Source: Bryum argenteum (taxonomy: Eukaryota; Streptophyta; Bryopsida; Bryales; Bryaceae). Taken from it: a stretch of 64,000 nucleotides of DNA. A program made the translations under genes and the position numbers. The notes beneath the pieces are model-generated. The model saw nothing but the letters and a program-made list of their open reading frames with translations. It was not told the origin of the DNA and did not search any database. Location of the stretch: contig CM073324.1 in NCBI GenBank assembly GCA_037043015.1, positions 22,646,097-22,710,096 of the forward strand, given 5' to 3'. Shown piece after piece: positions 11,290 to 22,982 of this stretch (positions within the stretch are counted from its first letter, which is position 1; the number at the start of each line of letters is the position of its first letter).

Positions 11290-12491
11290 CCCCTAGACAA
11301 TCATGGTGTTTTGTGAGCTCCAAACTCTAAAATTGCAATTCCATACCACCTTGTAAACTTTGGAGTGTGAGAATATTTTTTACACTTTTTTGAAACTTTC
11401 AACCGTACGATCTTGAAGAGAACTATTATTAGAGGTATTGGCTAAAATTTCAATCATTGGATCGTAGCTATTTGTAAGATCATACATTCAAAGATGATGC
11501 AATCTTTATTTTGAGCAAACATAGTCGACTTTGTGCAAAGGAAAACGTGATGCTTATTACCTTAACCCGTAAAGATCCACGATGTTTTGGGAGCTTGAAA
11601 TCCCAACACTGACCACTATGTACTAATGCGGATACGTCCAAATTTTTTGGAAATTTTTGATAACTTCAACCGTAGGATCTTGAAGTAGACTACCATAGGT
11701 AGTGGTGTGAAAATTTTCAACCGTTGGATCATCACTGGATGTGAGATCATAACATTTGAAGTTGACTGTAAATGTTTTTTGGCCTTGACCGTAAAAGCCG
11801 AATCGGTGGCCGTGGTCGTTTAGGGGTTAAACATCTAGCTTTTTTTTTCCCCATGTATATAACTAAGTTGGGCATGCCCATGCAAAATTTTAGACACTCA
11901 TTTTGCTTTTTGAACCTTCATGCAATTTATTTACTAAAAGAAGGTAGAAATCGAGGATTTGGTAAGACATGCACCACGTTTATTGTATATGGTTTAGGCC
12001 TTTAGAGAGAAAATGAACGGCGAGTATATACCTTCTTGAGTTTTTGAATTTCAAGAAAAAAGAAATTCAAAAAATTCCAAAATTTCAAATTTTGGTAAGT
12101 TTTGAAAGAAAAAATTGTAATATCAAAGAAAGCTTTGAATCTAGATCTTGTAATTTTTGAAGGGTGCCCTTGTAGGATTGGTAAAAGTATTAAACTTGGG
12201 TCACTTGGAAACCTAAGTACAAAATCAATCAAGAAAATATTTCAAAAATAATAAAATAAAAAAAGGTAAAAATAAAAAGTTTTTTCAGCCCGCCCCAAGG
12301 CTGAAAACTAAAATTTGCATTTAAAAACTCCATAGGTGGAGTTTGACTTTGCAAATTTTCCCACATTTACCTTGTAGTATAAGGAACATCTAGTAAAAAA
12401 TTTAGGCAATAATAATACTTTTAACATCTTCACTTAGGCTGCCCAAAATCGCAAATCTCCTAATCGAAGGCCTTGGTAGTTTAGGAGTTAA
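11286..12491 (+). mobile_element. TTAA-flanked element, family E, with a nested copy inside
   Basis: The element spans 11290-12487 with TTAA at 11286-11289 and 12488-12491. The left end is CCCCTAGACAATCATGG and the right end, reverse complemented, is CTCCTAAACTACCAAGG. It is the inverse orientation of the copy at 22987-23916 and resembles 17588-20247 and 44952-46068. It is interrupted by a 261-bp element at 11566-11826. Without that insert it is about 0.93 kb, matching the uninterrupted copy. Non-coding. Confidence 0.9.
11562..11830 (+). mobile_element. 261-bp TTAA-flanked element nested in family E
   Basis: The insert 11566-11826 is flanked by TTAA at 11562-11565 and 11827-11830. The same position in the related copy at 22987-23916 (23643-23646, opposite strand) has a single TTAA with the same neighbours on both sides, so the pair is a clean occupied/empty comparison. 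Ends are CCCGTAAAGATCCACG and, from the right strand, CCCCTAAACGACCACGG. Its interior resembles a shortened version of the left part of family E itself, for example the CAACCGT...GATCTTGAAG stretch, so it is probably an internal-deletion derivative. Confidence 0.92.
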
Positions 12492-13800
12492 GCTGTTAAG
12501 TTGCTTCAACATTGCATCTTTTGCTCTCCCGACTTGATAAAACACCACTTTGTATCAAGTGATCAAGTTGTTTCGTATTAGGAATGTTTGATGAGAATTG
12601 CTCAACCCAAAACCAAAAGAAAATGCACTTTACTTCTCTCAAAAAATCCAAAACTAAATTGATTTGCAGTACTATAACTAAAAAGGAGGTCATTTCACAT
12701 GAAAATAATAGGAAATGAAACTTTATTTGGATCAATGCGTGGTGTCTTGGCAAAATTTGAGAAGTACATTTAGAATGCATTTTTGACATCGAGATCGTTC
12801 AAGAGTAGATTTTTAAACACCCAAGGTTGTGAAATGTCATATAGGATTCAGATATAAGATCCGTTGTATGTCACTTACGGTCACACTTATTGTTAAGTAA
12901 ATATTATGATGGTGTGGTTAAACCTTTAATGTTTCACATTGTCAACTTTTTGTGGCAAGCTTCACAAATCTATACCAACATCACACAAAATAATAAAATA
13001 GTTTGTCAGCCTTCATGCCAACTACAAACATTCTCTTCTCCACATTCCAAGAGGTGAATGAGATTGTACAATTGCTCTACTGAATGTAGACATACGTTGA
13101 ATAACACAACGGAAAGGAAATATCTTGGGCAACATAGACCATAATTTCTATTGCATGTATGCATCTCGAGCAACCACCTATGCATAATTTCATGGGTCAC
13201 TCTTGACAGTCAAGAAAAATCTTTGAAATTTCAAATTTCAAATTTCAAATTTGTTGTTGTCTTTGTTTGCGTCTCATTTGGGGCCGTTCATGCCTCAAAC
13301 TTGCTCTCGAAGTTTAATATCTCTCCTTCCGCGTGTTTCTAATGGTAGAAAGTTGGATAAGTTTACCTTCTCCTCCTATAGGTTTTCTAAAGACCCCACA
13401 CACACCTTGATGAAACCTACAATCATTCCAATAGAAAGGGTTAAAGACTTCAAAATCTATATTTTTTTAAAATTATAGTTTCTCGCTGTCCCATTTGGTA
13501 TTAGGTAATCTCTTTGTATTTTCCACTATTATTTGAGATCATAATACTTAAGAAATTTATACCTATTTGTTTGGCAAGTAAGATCTCCAAGCTAATAAGT
13601 GTTTGCATCCCTCCAAAAATACAAGCTTCCAATAATCTCTTCAAACCCCCAATCAAACCGGTGGTCTCCATGATCTTGTTGGTGAAAACAAACAAGCATC
13701 TACTTTATGTATAGGGATGTAAGGGAGTCTAGTAATATACTTCGAGATGTTTTTATATTATTTGCTATAAACAAGATTTTTGAACCTTATTGTTCTAATT
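12492..13800. other. gene-free repeat DNA
   Basis: No gene recognised. 12660-13140 is duplicated at 16812-17240. 13005-13190 contains one copy of the recurrent short module. 13223-13252 is a small run of repeated CAAATTT-like units. Confidence 0.6.
12660..13140 (+). repeat. duplicated segment S4, copy 1
   Basis: Direct repeat of 16812-17240. Shared landmarks are the AAAAAGGAGGTCATTT start, the GCGTGGTGTCTTGGCAAAA stretch and the GATCCGTTGTATGTCACTT stretch. Confidence 0.75.
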
Positions 13801-16700
13801 AGTCTTTTATGTAACGTCTCAAATTTCAAGTTCACTAAGATGTAATAAGAATAATGTGTTGGTGCATCTTTCTAGGCTTGTTATCAGATAGGATATACTA
13901 CAGTCATATAGGATTTAAATGTGGGATTCAATGTATGGGACATGTAGCCAAAGTTACTACTACGTACATATACTTTCACATTATACTAAAGCCTTGGATG
14001 TTTTCATTTGTAGAATCTTTTGTTGTTGAATTTATAGGACTTTACTAGAATCATTTACATTAAAACATAGTTTGCCGCCCATTGCAAAAGGTGAGAGGGA
14101 CTGTGCAATTTCCCCTAGTAAATGCGGATGTGTATCCAATGAATAGAGTGAAAGTGAAAGATCATGGGTAGCGTGGACAAGTGTTGCTATTGCATCTCTG
14201 TATCCTCAACAACAAAATCTAAATAATTGCAAAAGCCAGTGTTTGACAATCAAAACAATCTCTGGAATGTCAGAAGATATAGAATCTCTATTCTAGAAAT
14301 CTCACAAATGTGACACCAATAATCGTTTATGTTTCAAACACAAAAATATCAAAAAACAATAAATCACTATCCAACATGAATAACCATTTATTGCTCCAAT
14401 TTAGCCTACAATATGTGTCACATATTATAAGAAATGCCAGACTTTTTTGAGCACCAAAAACTTAACACCCTACATATCCTAATGGCACGACAAAACATCA
14501 AAAACAAATTTAGTTGATATGCTAAAATATTGGCAAACACAAAGAAAAAGAAACAGCAAGATAACGGCTATTTGAAGCAAGTATTAACGTAGGTCCCATT
14601 TCTAAATAGGCCATAGTAACAATGGTTTTGGGTGATCCCGCCAAAATACTAACAGACAAAAAGAGAACAATTTTCATCCAAGCTTTGTCCTCCTCATCCG
14701 CTCCACTACAAATCCATTGAAATCGATTTGCTATTAATTCTCTCCACCTCTAGGTAAAATCTGATACAAATCTAACACAAACGAGCAAAAAGCAGATCAA
14801 TTTTGGAAACACTATGAAGGTAAGAAGATTAAAAATCACTATAGGCTTGTATGGACCTCAAAAACTAGATCACATACGTCACGATTTCTTAGGACATGCT
14901 ACTTTGTATTTGAATTCAATTAGAATAATCAATTTTATTTGACAACCATTGTGATTTAGAGCGCGCTAGAGAGTGATCCACCTTTAACTCAAGATAAGAC
15001 TCTTGCAAGTCAATGGTGTTTGTAAGTTTGAGATTTTCCAACTTTTCACAAAATTCCTATAGTGAAGCGATCCGCCGTATTGTCACGAGCTGTAGTTTTT
15101 GAATGAGGCACTCTTGATTGCAACGGTTCTTGCGTTGGAAGGAGAAGTTGGCCCACTCGAGCCACTTTCTTTTTCAAGATTAAAGGGTGTGACAAAAACC
15201 CTCTAAAACCTCATGCCCTCTTAAAAGATTAGGTGCTAACCCTCTTGTCTACCAACTAAATTGCCCCTTTTCTCATGGGATTAGGAGCCCGCTCATTTAG
15301 GCCCAGTTGGGGTCCAAAACTTTGTTCTACTTCTAGAGTTCTAGTGCCTCAAAAAAAGGAATCTAGTAAAAAAGTGTATCACACAAATTCTAGAGTATAG
15401 AGAGACACTCCTCTCTCTCGCTTTTACTCCTCAAAGCTCAACCTCATTTTTATATTTCTTTACATTTTATCATTGCAGAAGCAAGGTTTCTTTTTTATCA
15501 CTTATTAAAGCAAAAATAGTATTTGATATTCGCCTATCGACCCTCTCTTACGCACGATTGCTTGATTGACTTCAATTGCCGCTATACCTTGTTAACGGTG
15601 CTCAAACGGTTTGCCCTCTTTAATCTCCAACTCGAGGCTCCTTGACCAAGGAGCACAATATTCATTATATTGGGAAAATTCCATGATTTTGGGAAAATTC
15701 AATTTCGCTCGAGTCTAAAATGTACCAGCAAATAGAGTACTTCACCGAAATTGCACAAAACTACGAATTGCGGAAACTTTCAAATGGCCATAACTTACTC
15801 AAATTTTGTCCAAATAAGACATATGAGGTGTTTTTTGACATCCATGTTTTTTGTAGATGTCAAAAAACACCTCATATGCTATATTTGGAAAAAAATTGAG
15901 TAAGCTATGACCATTTTAAAGTTTTAACAATTAGTTAATTTGGCCAGTTTCTGTGAAGTATCCAATCTTGGGGTGTAGTTTAGCTCGACTCGACCTAAAC
16001 TGTCATTAAATTAGGAGATGAAAATCTCCCAAAATTACGAATATCGAGTTAAGGGCCTAAAAGCACGTCAGGGTTGATGTTTTGTACCAAATTTGTTTTT
16101 AGATCTCTAATTGTATAATATTCAATATACATTGCTTGTAGTTTAACATGTCATCCTAATACACACAATGCTACTTTGTATTGAAGCCTTAGATGTTTTC
16201 ACATGCCAATCTTCTTGTTCTTAGATTTAGAGGTCTTTACTAACGTCATGCACGAAAAGTGATTTCTTGTCTGCTTCTAAGAAAATTTGCCCACACATTG
16301 CAAAAGATGATAGCAATAGAGCAACATCTCTACGGTGAACGGGACATTTAGTCAACGAACAAAATGAAAGCTTCTTGGGCGGCTCGTACCATAACTTTAT
16401 TGTATGCATGAATACCCAACAACCACCTCTGTATGATTCAAAAGTCATTGTTGACATTCAATGGAATATTTGAAATGTCATGTGACTAGAACCTTCTATT
16501 TGAAAATCCAACAAAACCTTGACATGTACCAAACAATACATCTAATCCATCTATTTGAAAAATCTTCAAAATAGTAGACATGCACCAAACAATACAACCT
16601 TCCATTTAGCATACCTTATAAATCAATCTAACATGAATCACCAATACCAATTTCAACATGAAAATGACAAATATCACCACATAATAAATGAGAAAGTAAT
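13800..16700 (+). repeat. segmental duplication S2, copy 1
   Basis: This segment is collinear with about 20555-26400 in the same orientation. The match starts at AATTTCAAGTTCACTAAGAT (13826 and 20555), continues through 15190 (22900), resumes at 15400 (25370) and ends near 16650 (26350). Copy 1 is much shorter because copy 2 has taken several insertions, while copy 1 has one insertion of its own at 15651-16050. Confidence 0.8.
15648..16053. mobile_element. about 400-bp foldback element
   Basis: The sequence 15651-16050 is a long imperfect palindrome. The centre is a perfect stem (CATATGAGGTGTTTTTTGAC near 15820 against its complement near 15858-15878) with a loop of about 13 bases. Both arms then continue to align to the ends, about 190 bases each. 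The duplicated locus near 25600 reads straight through CCTTGACCAAGGGCCTAA with no insert, so the foldback entered after the duplication. Flanks share AAG, a possible 3-bp target duplication. No coding capacity. Transcribed, it would fold into a long hairpin. Confidence 0.85.
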
Positions 16701-16811
16701 CACTATTCGTTAAAAAGAAACACTCTTGCTCCAACTCTACTACATGTATCTCATATCACAAGTACCTTCATACTTTTACTTATTATTTTTAACATTCAAA
16801 ACTACACCCCC

Positions 16812-17240
16812 ACCAAAAAGGAGGTCATTTTACGTTAAAATAATAGCAAGTGAAACTTTGTTTGGAGGAATGCGTGGTGTCTTGGCAAAAGCTAAAAAGT
16901 ACATCTAGAATGTTGGATTTATGACATTGAGGTCGTTTAGGAGTAGATTTTTAAATGCCCGAGGTTGTAAAATGTCATATAGGATCCAAACATAGGATCC
17001 GTTGTATGTCACTTGCAGTCACCTTTATCGCTAAGTATATATTATTATGTTGTGGTTATTCCTCTGATGTTTCAAATTGTCACAATTTTTGTGCAAGATT
17101 CACAAATCTATACCAACATCAATCAAAAAAATAACATAGTTTGTCGGCGTTCATGTCAACTATATACATTTTCTTCTCCACATTGCAAAAGGTGAATGAG
17201 ATTGTACAATTGCCCTATTGAATGTAGACATCCGTAGAAA
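16812..17240 (+). repeat. duplicated segment S4, copy 2
   Basis: Direct repeat of 12660-13140, somewhat diverged. Confidence 0.75.
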
Positions 17241-17847
17241 CCATTACAAACTCATTTTTGCTCCCTCTCCACATTAGAAGTTTAGAACATATATCTCATA
17301 TTAGAAGAACCTCCATATTTCTAATTGGTTAATTTCTAATTGGTTAATTTCTAATTGATAATTTTTCTATATTCCCTTATTGTACGTTTGCATATACAAC
17401 TAGAGCATATAAGAATTCAAAGTGAGACTTAGATTCAAAAAACTTATGATGTGGTTGCTGCTAGGAGGGGGAAAATGTATTACCTAATTTTTAACTGCCC
17501 CCAAACGTAAGCTCGATCGACCCCAAGGACGTGGTAGAGAGTATACTCCATTTAAAAGTGATTAAATGCCTATACTTACAATTATAACCCCTAAAAATCC
17601 AAGAAATTTGATTTGGTATTTTGAGATTTCGGACAGCTCATTTAAAGGGGTTAAAATTGATATTTTTGCCTAAGATTTTTACTGGGTGCTACCCATACTG
17701 TAATGTGTATGTTGTAAAATTTGCAAAGCCAAATTTCAATTTTAAAACCTTCATCTAAAAAATTTAGGTTTCAAGTCCAAAACGGGCAATGTAAATTTAG
17801 CTTTTGTGAAGTATTATTTTTTGAAAATATATTCATTACCAAATTAC

Positions 17848-19673
17848 TACTCCCTCTGTCTCTAAAAAACACAAGGAATTCCCAAAAATGGTTGGATTAT
17901 TTTTTCAATAAATGAGACACATGATTTTGGATTTTAGTACAAGGTGGGGCCGTTCTTGAGGCGCATGATCTTGGACTTTATTGGAAAGGTGGCTCTTCTC
18001 GACTATATCTTGAAAACAACTGCGATTCAATTTATCCTTTCAAAATGGCTCTTCATCGTACTTCTTCGTGTGTTGTTGAAGGTTCTGTACCGAGAGTGAT
18101 TTTGAGCAACGATTCTTGTAGAGATTTTGCACTAGCACCTACAATATCTAATGTAGAGATAGGTGTAGACTCTTCGAATGTTACTTTTTATGATCATGAA
18201 GAAGGTATCATTGCAGAAGGTCACGTTCCGAAGTGTAACAGGAAGAAGCCTAATCTTGCTAACGATCAACGCCGAGCAATTTATGAGCGCCTTCTTCTGA
18301 ATGTTCATGAAGATCGACCTACAAGCTTGCGGCATGGCGCTGTGAAGAGCATAGGAGTCGAGTTTGGTGTCACCAGCAATAGAGTCCGCAATTTGGAGAA
18401 GAGCTTTAGAGTCCAAGAAAGGGAGAAATCTTTTGGCAGATGTATCTGCAAAAAAGAAAGGTTGAGTCGGTTGCAAGAAGATTTCGGTAAATATGGATGC
18501 TTTGAAGGCCATTTCTTTTGGCAACCGTAAAAACTTCGATCTTTGGCTATTCATTTGGGTGTATCAAAGGACATTGTGCATTGTGCTTGAAGAACTGAAG
18601 AACGGATGCATCAAGCCGCATTCAAATGCAATCAAACCGTTTCTAACAGATGCCAATAAGGTGGCTTGTGTTCACTTTTGTTTGTCCATATTGAAACCAA
18701 ATGATTCACATTGATGAATTTGATTCACATTGATGAAAAGTGGTTCTACGTCACGGAGGAGAGATCAAGATTTAATAAGAGGCAGACGAGCAACCACCCC
18801 ATTGAACAACAAAAAGCAAATAATTCGTAGTAAGGTGATGTTTCTTGCCGCGGTTGCTATGCCTCGCGTAGACAGAGACTCACATACTTTCTTTGATGGC
18901 AAGATTGGAATCTTCCCATTTGTCTTCTAAGAGCCTGCGAAACGCAACAGCAGAAATCGTGTCGTAGGGGCTTTGGAGACGAAGTGTATCACCTTGATCA
19001 ACAAGGAGGAGACACGAAAGATGTTTATTGAAAAACTGTTACCCGTTATTTGATCGAGATGGCCGCGTGCATGGAATCATCAAACATCTCCAATATCTAC
19101 ATCCATGAAGACAATGCACATCCGCGCATCCGCGCATCTTAACAATGATGATTGTGAATTGGCAAGTGAGATGATGAAGGATGGATTCGAAATGATTTTG
19201 GCATATCAGCCTCCGAACAACCCTTTGACATGAATGTCCTTGATCTTGGATTTTTTTGTGCAATTCAATTTTTGCAACATCAAATGCAACAGAGGGGGCT
19301 TGACGAACTGATTAAGTGTATAGAAGAAGCATTTTGGAAACTAAGCTCAGACAAGCTTCTTGACATTTAGGCAAAGCTCTATGATTGAATCATTAAAAAC
19401 TCCGGAGGCAACAATTACAAGGTGCCGCATTTTGGGAAATGCGGACTGACTCAAGAAGGCCAAATGCCGACTTGTTTGACGTGCCTTGAAGAGGTTCGAC
19501 AGTTAGGCATGAGTATTTTAGAAAGCGAGGGTTTTTAAAAAGTGAGTCTTAATATATGATTTGAACTTATATTGTATTTGATTGGACATGTTCATTAGTA
19601 TCAAATCATGAATTTTTTGTGAGACGAGTGTTTGAGCTAAATCTTGGTGCTTTTTTTAGAGACAGAGGGAGTA
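17848..19673 (+). mobile_element. mariner-like element (plant MLE), 1.82 kb, degraded
   Basis: The element 17850-19671 starts CTCCCTCTGTCTCTAAAAAA and ends with the complement of the same sequence, and it is flanked by TA at 17848-17849 and 19672-19673. These ends match the CTCCCTCCGTCCC-type termini of plant mariner-like and Stowaway elements. It contains a decayed transposase gene on the + strand. It lies inside an older CCCCTAAA-ended element (17588-20247), so it is younger than that host element. It cannot supply transposase in its present state, although its ends look intact. Confidence 0.93.
18045..19542 (+). pseudogene. decayed mariner-like (DD39D-type) transposase
   Basis: The ATG at 18045 opens a 161-codon frame with the N-terminal helix-turn-helix region typical of plant MLE transposases: DQRRAIYERLLLN, then GAVKSIGVEFGVTSNRV. 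Later pieces lie in other frames: KPHSNAIKPFLTDANK near 18608-18660, HIDEKWFYVTEERS near 18725-18770 (first catalytic Asp), KVMFLAAVAMPRV and FFDGKIGIFPFVF near 18832-18930, HEDNAHP near 19106-19125 (second Asp), NVLDLGFF near 19230-19260 (third region) and GGNNYKVPHFGK near 19405-19440. Several frameshifts and at least two in-frame stops separate them, so no functional protein is encoded. All expected blocks are present in order, so decay is recent to moderate. Confidence 0.9.
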
Positions 19674-21597
19674 TTTAGATTCCAAAATGGTTGAAGTCAA
19701 AAAGTTCAACATTTTTGAAAGGGCAACCTCCAAAACTTTCAAAAACAATCTTCACAATTTCTAGTAATTTCACAATTTTTTCCTTCAAAAACTGCCAAAA
19801 CTTGGGATTTTAGATTTTTTCTAGATCTTTGTTTTTCAAAATTCACATATTCATGAAGGCACCTACTCACCGTCCAAATTTTTCTTAAACTTAATACATC
19901 ATATGTGGTGCCTGTTTTACTATATTGTTGTTTTTAGACCTTCTTTAATAAAATAATTTACATGAAGGTCAAGAACGTGGAATGAGTCTCTAAAATTTTG
20001 CATGAGGTGTACCGAACTTGATTACCTATATGGAAAAAAATGAGGGAAATTTTTCTCGAGTAAAAATCATCAAGTTGCCCTTGGCACCATTTAGACAATG
20101 CCTCTTGGACATCGGCAAAAAAAAGTGTTGGACAAACTTTGATTGTTATGATCTCACAAATGACAAACATCCAACGGTTAAAATTTTGACAAGTCCTTTG
20201 GCGGTTTTTGGTTTTGGAGTTCGAGGTAATGCTTGGATTTTTAGGGGATAAGGAAGAGTATATTATAAATCACTATGGACAATAGCAAAAAGAAAATTTG
20301 ACAATATAACAAGTATCTCAATGATTATGGTTTATACTTGTTCAATATAAACATTGGCAAAATGAAACAATCCTCAAGCAACTCTGAACTATAAAAAGTG
20401 CTAATTCTCTTACTATTAAAACTTAATTATGAAAAATTTATTTCTAATGAGAAAGAATCTTCCATGATACAACATAATACAATTGTACTAGTATATATCC
20501 GTGTCCATCGGAGACACAATTTTTTTTAGTATTTGATTAATTTGTGATTAAAAAATTTCAAGTTCACTAAGATGTAATAAGAATAATGTGTTGGTGCATC
20601 TTTCTAGGCTTGTTATCAGGTAGGATATATGATAGTCATATAGGACACAAATGTGCGATCCAATGTATGGGACATGTAGTCAAAGTTACTACTATGTACA
20701 TATACTTTTACATTGTACTAAAGCCTTGGATGTTTTCATTTGTAAGATCTTTTGTTGTTAAATTTATTGGACTTTACTAGAATCATTTACATCAAAAAAT
20801 AGTTTGCCGCCCATTGCAAAAGGTGAGAGGGACCGTACAACTTCCCCTAGTGAATGCAATTGTGTATCCAATGAATACAATAAAAGTAGAAGATCATGGG
20901 TAGCCTGGAAAAGTGTCCCTATTGCATCTATGCATTTCCAACAACAACATCCAAATAATTGCAAAAGCGTGTGTTTCACAATCAGAACAATCTTTGAAAT
21001 GTTAGATGATATAGAATCTCTATGCCAGAAATCTCACAAATGTGACATCAGTAATCGTTTATATTTCAAAGAGAATAGAATATAAAAACAACAAATAACT
21101 ATTCAAGAGTGAAAGCCCATATAGGGTAAATAATTATTGAACATAAATTACCACTTATTGCTCCAATTCAGCCCACAATGTGTATCACATATCATAAGAA
21201 ATGCCAAACTTTTCTGAGCACCAAAAACTTAACATCCTCCATATCCTAATGTTACGACAAACATCAAAAATAAATTTAGTTGATATGCCAAAGTATTGGC
21301 AAACTCAAAGTAAAAGAGAAAGCAAGATATTGGCCATTTAAAGCAAGTATCAACAAAGGTCCCATTTCTAAATAGGCCATAGTAACAATGGTTTTGGATG
21401 ATCTTGCCAAAATATCAACAAACAAAAAGAGAGAAATTTCCATCCAAAGTTTGTCCTCCTCATCCCCTCCACTACAAATCCATTTAACTCCATTCGCTAA
21501 ATTCTCTCCATTCTTTAGCCTCTAGGTAAAGAATTTGATAGAAACAAATCCGATAAAAACTAGCAAAAAGAAGATCAATTTTGGAAACACTATGAAG

Positions 21598-21888
21598 TCT
21601 AATGGCCACATTATACTTGGGGTCGGATTAAGGGTGGGCCCAAATTCTTCAAATTTTAACCAATAGGATGGCTTGATTCTTTCAAATTGGGCCTAAGGGC
21701 TTCATAGTAGGGCCCAACCGGGTCTTCAATTTATACTATGTGGCATCCTATGTGGCACTCTTTTGGCGCCAAAATGTTCGGGCCTTAATGATGGAATTGG
21801 GACAAGATTTACCCTGGCCGTCGAACTGTGGTCGTTGAATCCGGCCCCCTCTCTAGCCGGCCCAAGCCTGTGTGTAAAGTGTACCTAG
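21598..21888. mobile_element. about 290-bp insertion, possible Harbinger/Tourist-type MITE
   Basis: Copy 1 of the duplication (14811-14830) reads CTATGAAGGTAAGAAGATT with no insert, while here CTATGAAG and GGAAGATTAAAAG are separated by about 290 bp of GC-richer DNA. The ends resemble each other in inverted order (GGCCACATTATAC near 21604 against the complement of GTGTAAAGTGTACC near 21871). TAA on the left and TAG on the right suggest a 3-bp target duplication. Superfamily assignment is weak. Confidence 0.5.
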
Positions 21889-22097
21889 GAAGATTAAAAG
21901 TCACCACAAGCTTGTATGGACCTCTAAAACTAGATCACATACGTCACGATTTCTTTGAACATGCTACTTTGTATTTAAACTAGTAAAAACTGTCAAGAAA
22001 ATGATGACAGAAATGACAATGTATTTAAATTAGATCAATCAATTGTATTTAACAACCATGGTGATTTAGAGCATGCTAGAGAGTCATCGAACTTTAA

Positions 22098-22822
22098 CTT
22101 AACCCCTAAAGCTGAAAAGAGCCCGAATCCGGTCGTTAAGGGTCTGGCAGCCCCTTATTTATTGTATTTAGCTCGTACAAAATTGAAACCTTTTGCAGGT
22201 TGAAGAGTTTTTCCATAGCTTTCCGAAAGGTCATTTCATGCTACTAAATTCCTCACACTTTATGAGATATTTACGGTCAAAGTTTGAAAACACTGTTTGA
22301 AATCTGCTCAAAATCTGCCCAAAATAAATAAGATCGCTAGAACTTCAAAAATTCACCAAAATTTGAGATTTTACTTTTTTTTTTTTTTTTCCCTTTTTTT
22401 TTGTGCTTGGAAGTTGGAAATAAGGTTGTAAGGCATGATTTCACCGTTTGGATCTTTATTCCAAATATTCTTCACATGCTATTTTTATTACCAAAGAGGG
22501 GCCTTTGAAGTTGAATTTCACCATACCTCCATGTGAAAGTTCAAGCATTTCATTAAGTTTTGTAGGTCGCATGAGGGTACAAATTGCATAGGCACGTTTC
22601 TAACTCACTAAGGAACAAGAAATTGAAGAGCCTAAGTTCAAATTTACTCTTAAAATTGGCTTTTTGGGCTCACAAAAAACTTCAAACCCATTTTGCAACA
22701 AGGGAAAAAAACTTTTTTTCAACTTTAAATGTTATGATCTCTCAATTGGTAAGGAATTCGGAACTAAGTTTTGGTACACACATACATGGAAAGGTTAGGT
22801 ATAAGATCTTACGGTTACATTC
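22098..22822 (+). repeat. block H, copy 1, starting at TTAACCCCTAAA
   Basis: This block is absent from the paralogous position near 14985-15115. It starts with TTAACCCCTAAAG at about 22094-22106 and continues to about 22822. It shares a long stretch with 46370-46960, for example GGTCATTTCATGCTACTAAATT against its counterpart at 46390, and GTTTGAAAACACTGTTTGAA at 22281. A clean right end was not found, so it is not certain that this is one CCCCTAAA-ended element. Confidence 0.5.
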
Positions 22823-22982
22823 GATTGCAACGGTTCTTGCGTTGGAAGGAAAAGTTGGCCCACTCAAGCCACTTTCTTTTTCAAGAATAAAGGGTCAGAC
22901 AAAAACCCTCTCAAAGGAGGTTTAAAACCAAACTTTGGAGTATATTGAACACCCACAAAAAATCTAGCCCCAAAATCTAATT

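Larger units (their letters stand above)
17584..20251 (-). mobile_element. family E element with perfect 16-bp ends, TSD ATAA, interrupted by mariner
   Basis: The element 17588-20247 has ends CCCCTAAAAATCCAAG and the exact complement of the same 16 bases at 20232-20247. It is flanked by ATAA at 17584-17587 and 20248-20251. The interior matches family E in the orientation of 22987-23916, for example the ATTTTTGCCTAAGATTTTTACT stretch near 17660 and the TTCAAAA...CCAAAACTTG stretch near 19785. Removing the mariner insert leaves about 0.84 kb, the usual size. The target ATAA, identical on both sides, differs from the usual TTAA. Confidence 0.88.

Noticed and set aside
18132-18554. 140-codon antisense open frame
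   Set aside because: It is the mirror of the decayed mariner transposase on the other strand.
22094-22143. A 46-bp mini-element between TTAACCCCTAAA and GTCGTTAAGGG
   Set aside because: The right side lacks a matching flank, and a tandem end motif of a longer element explains it as well.
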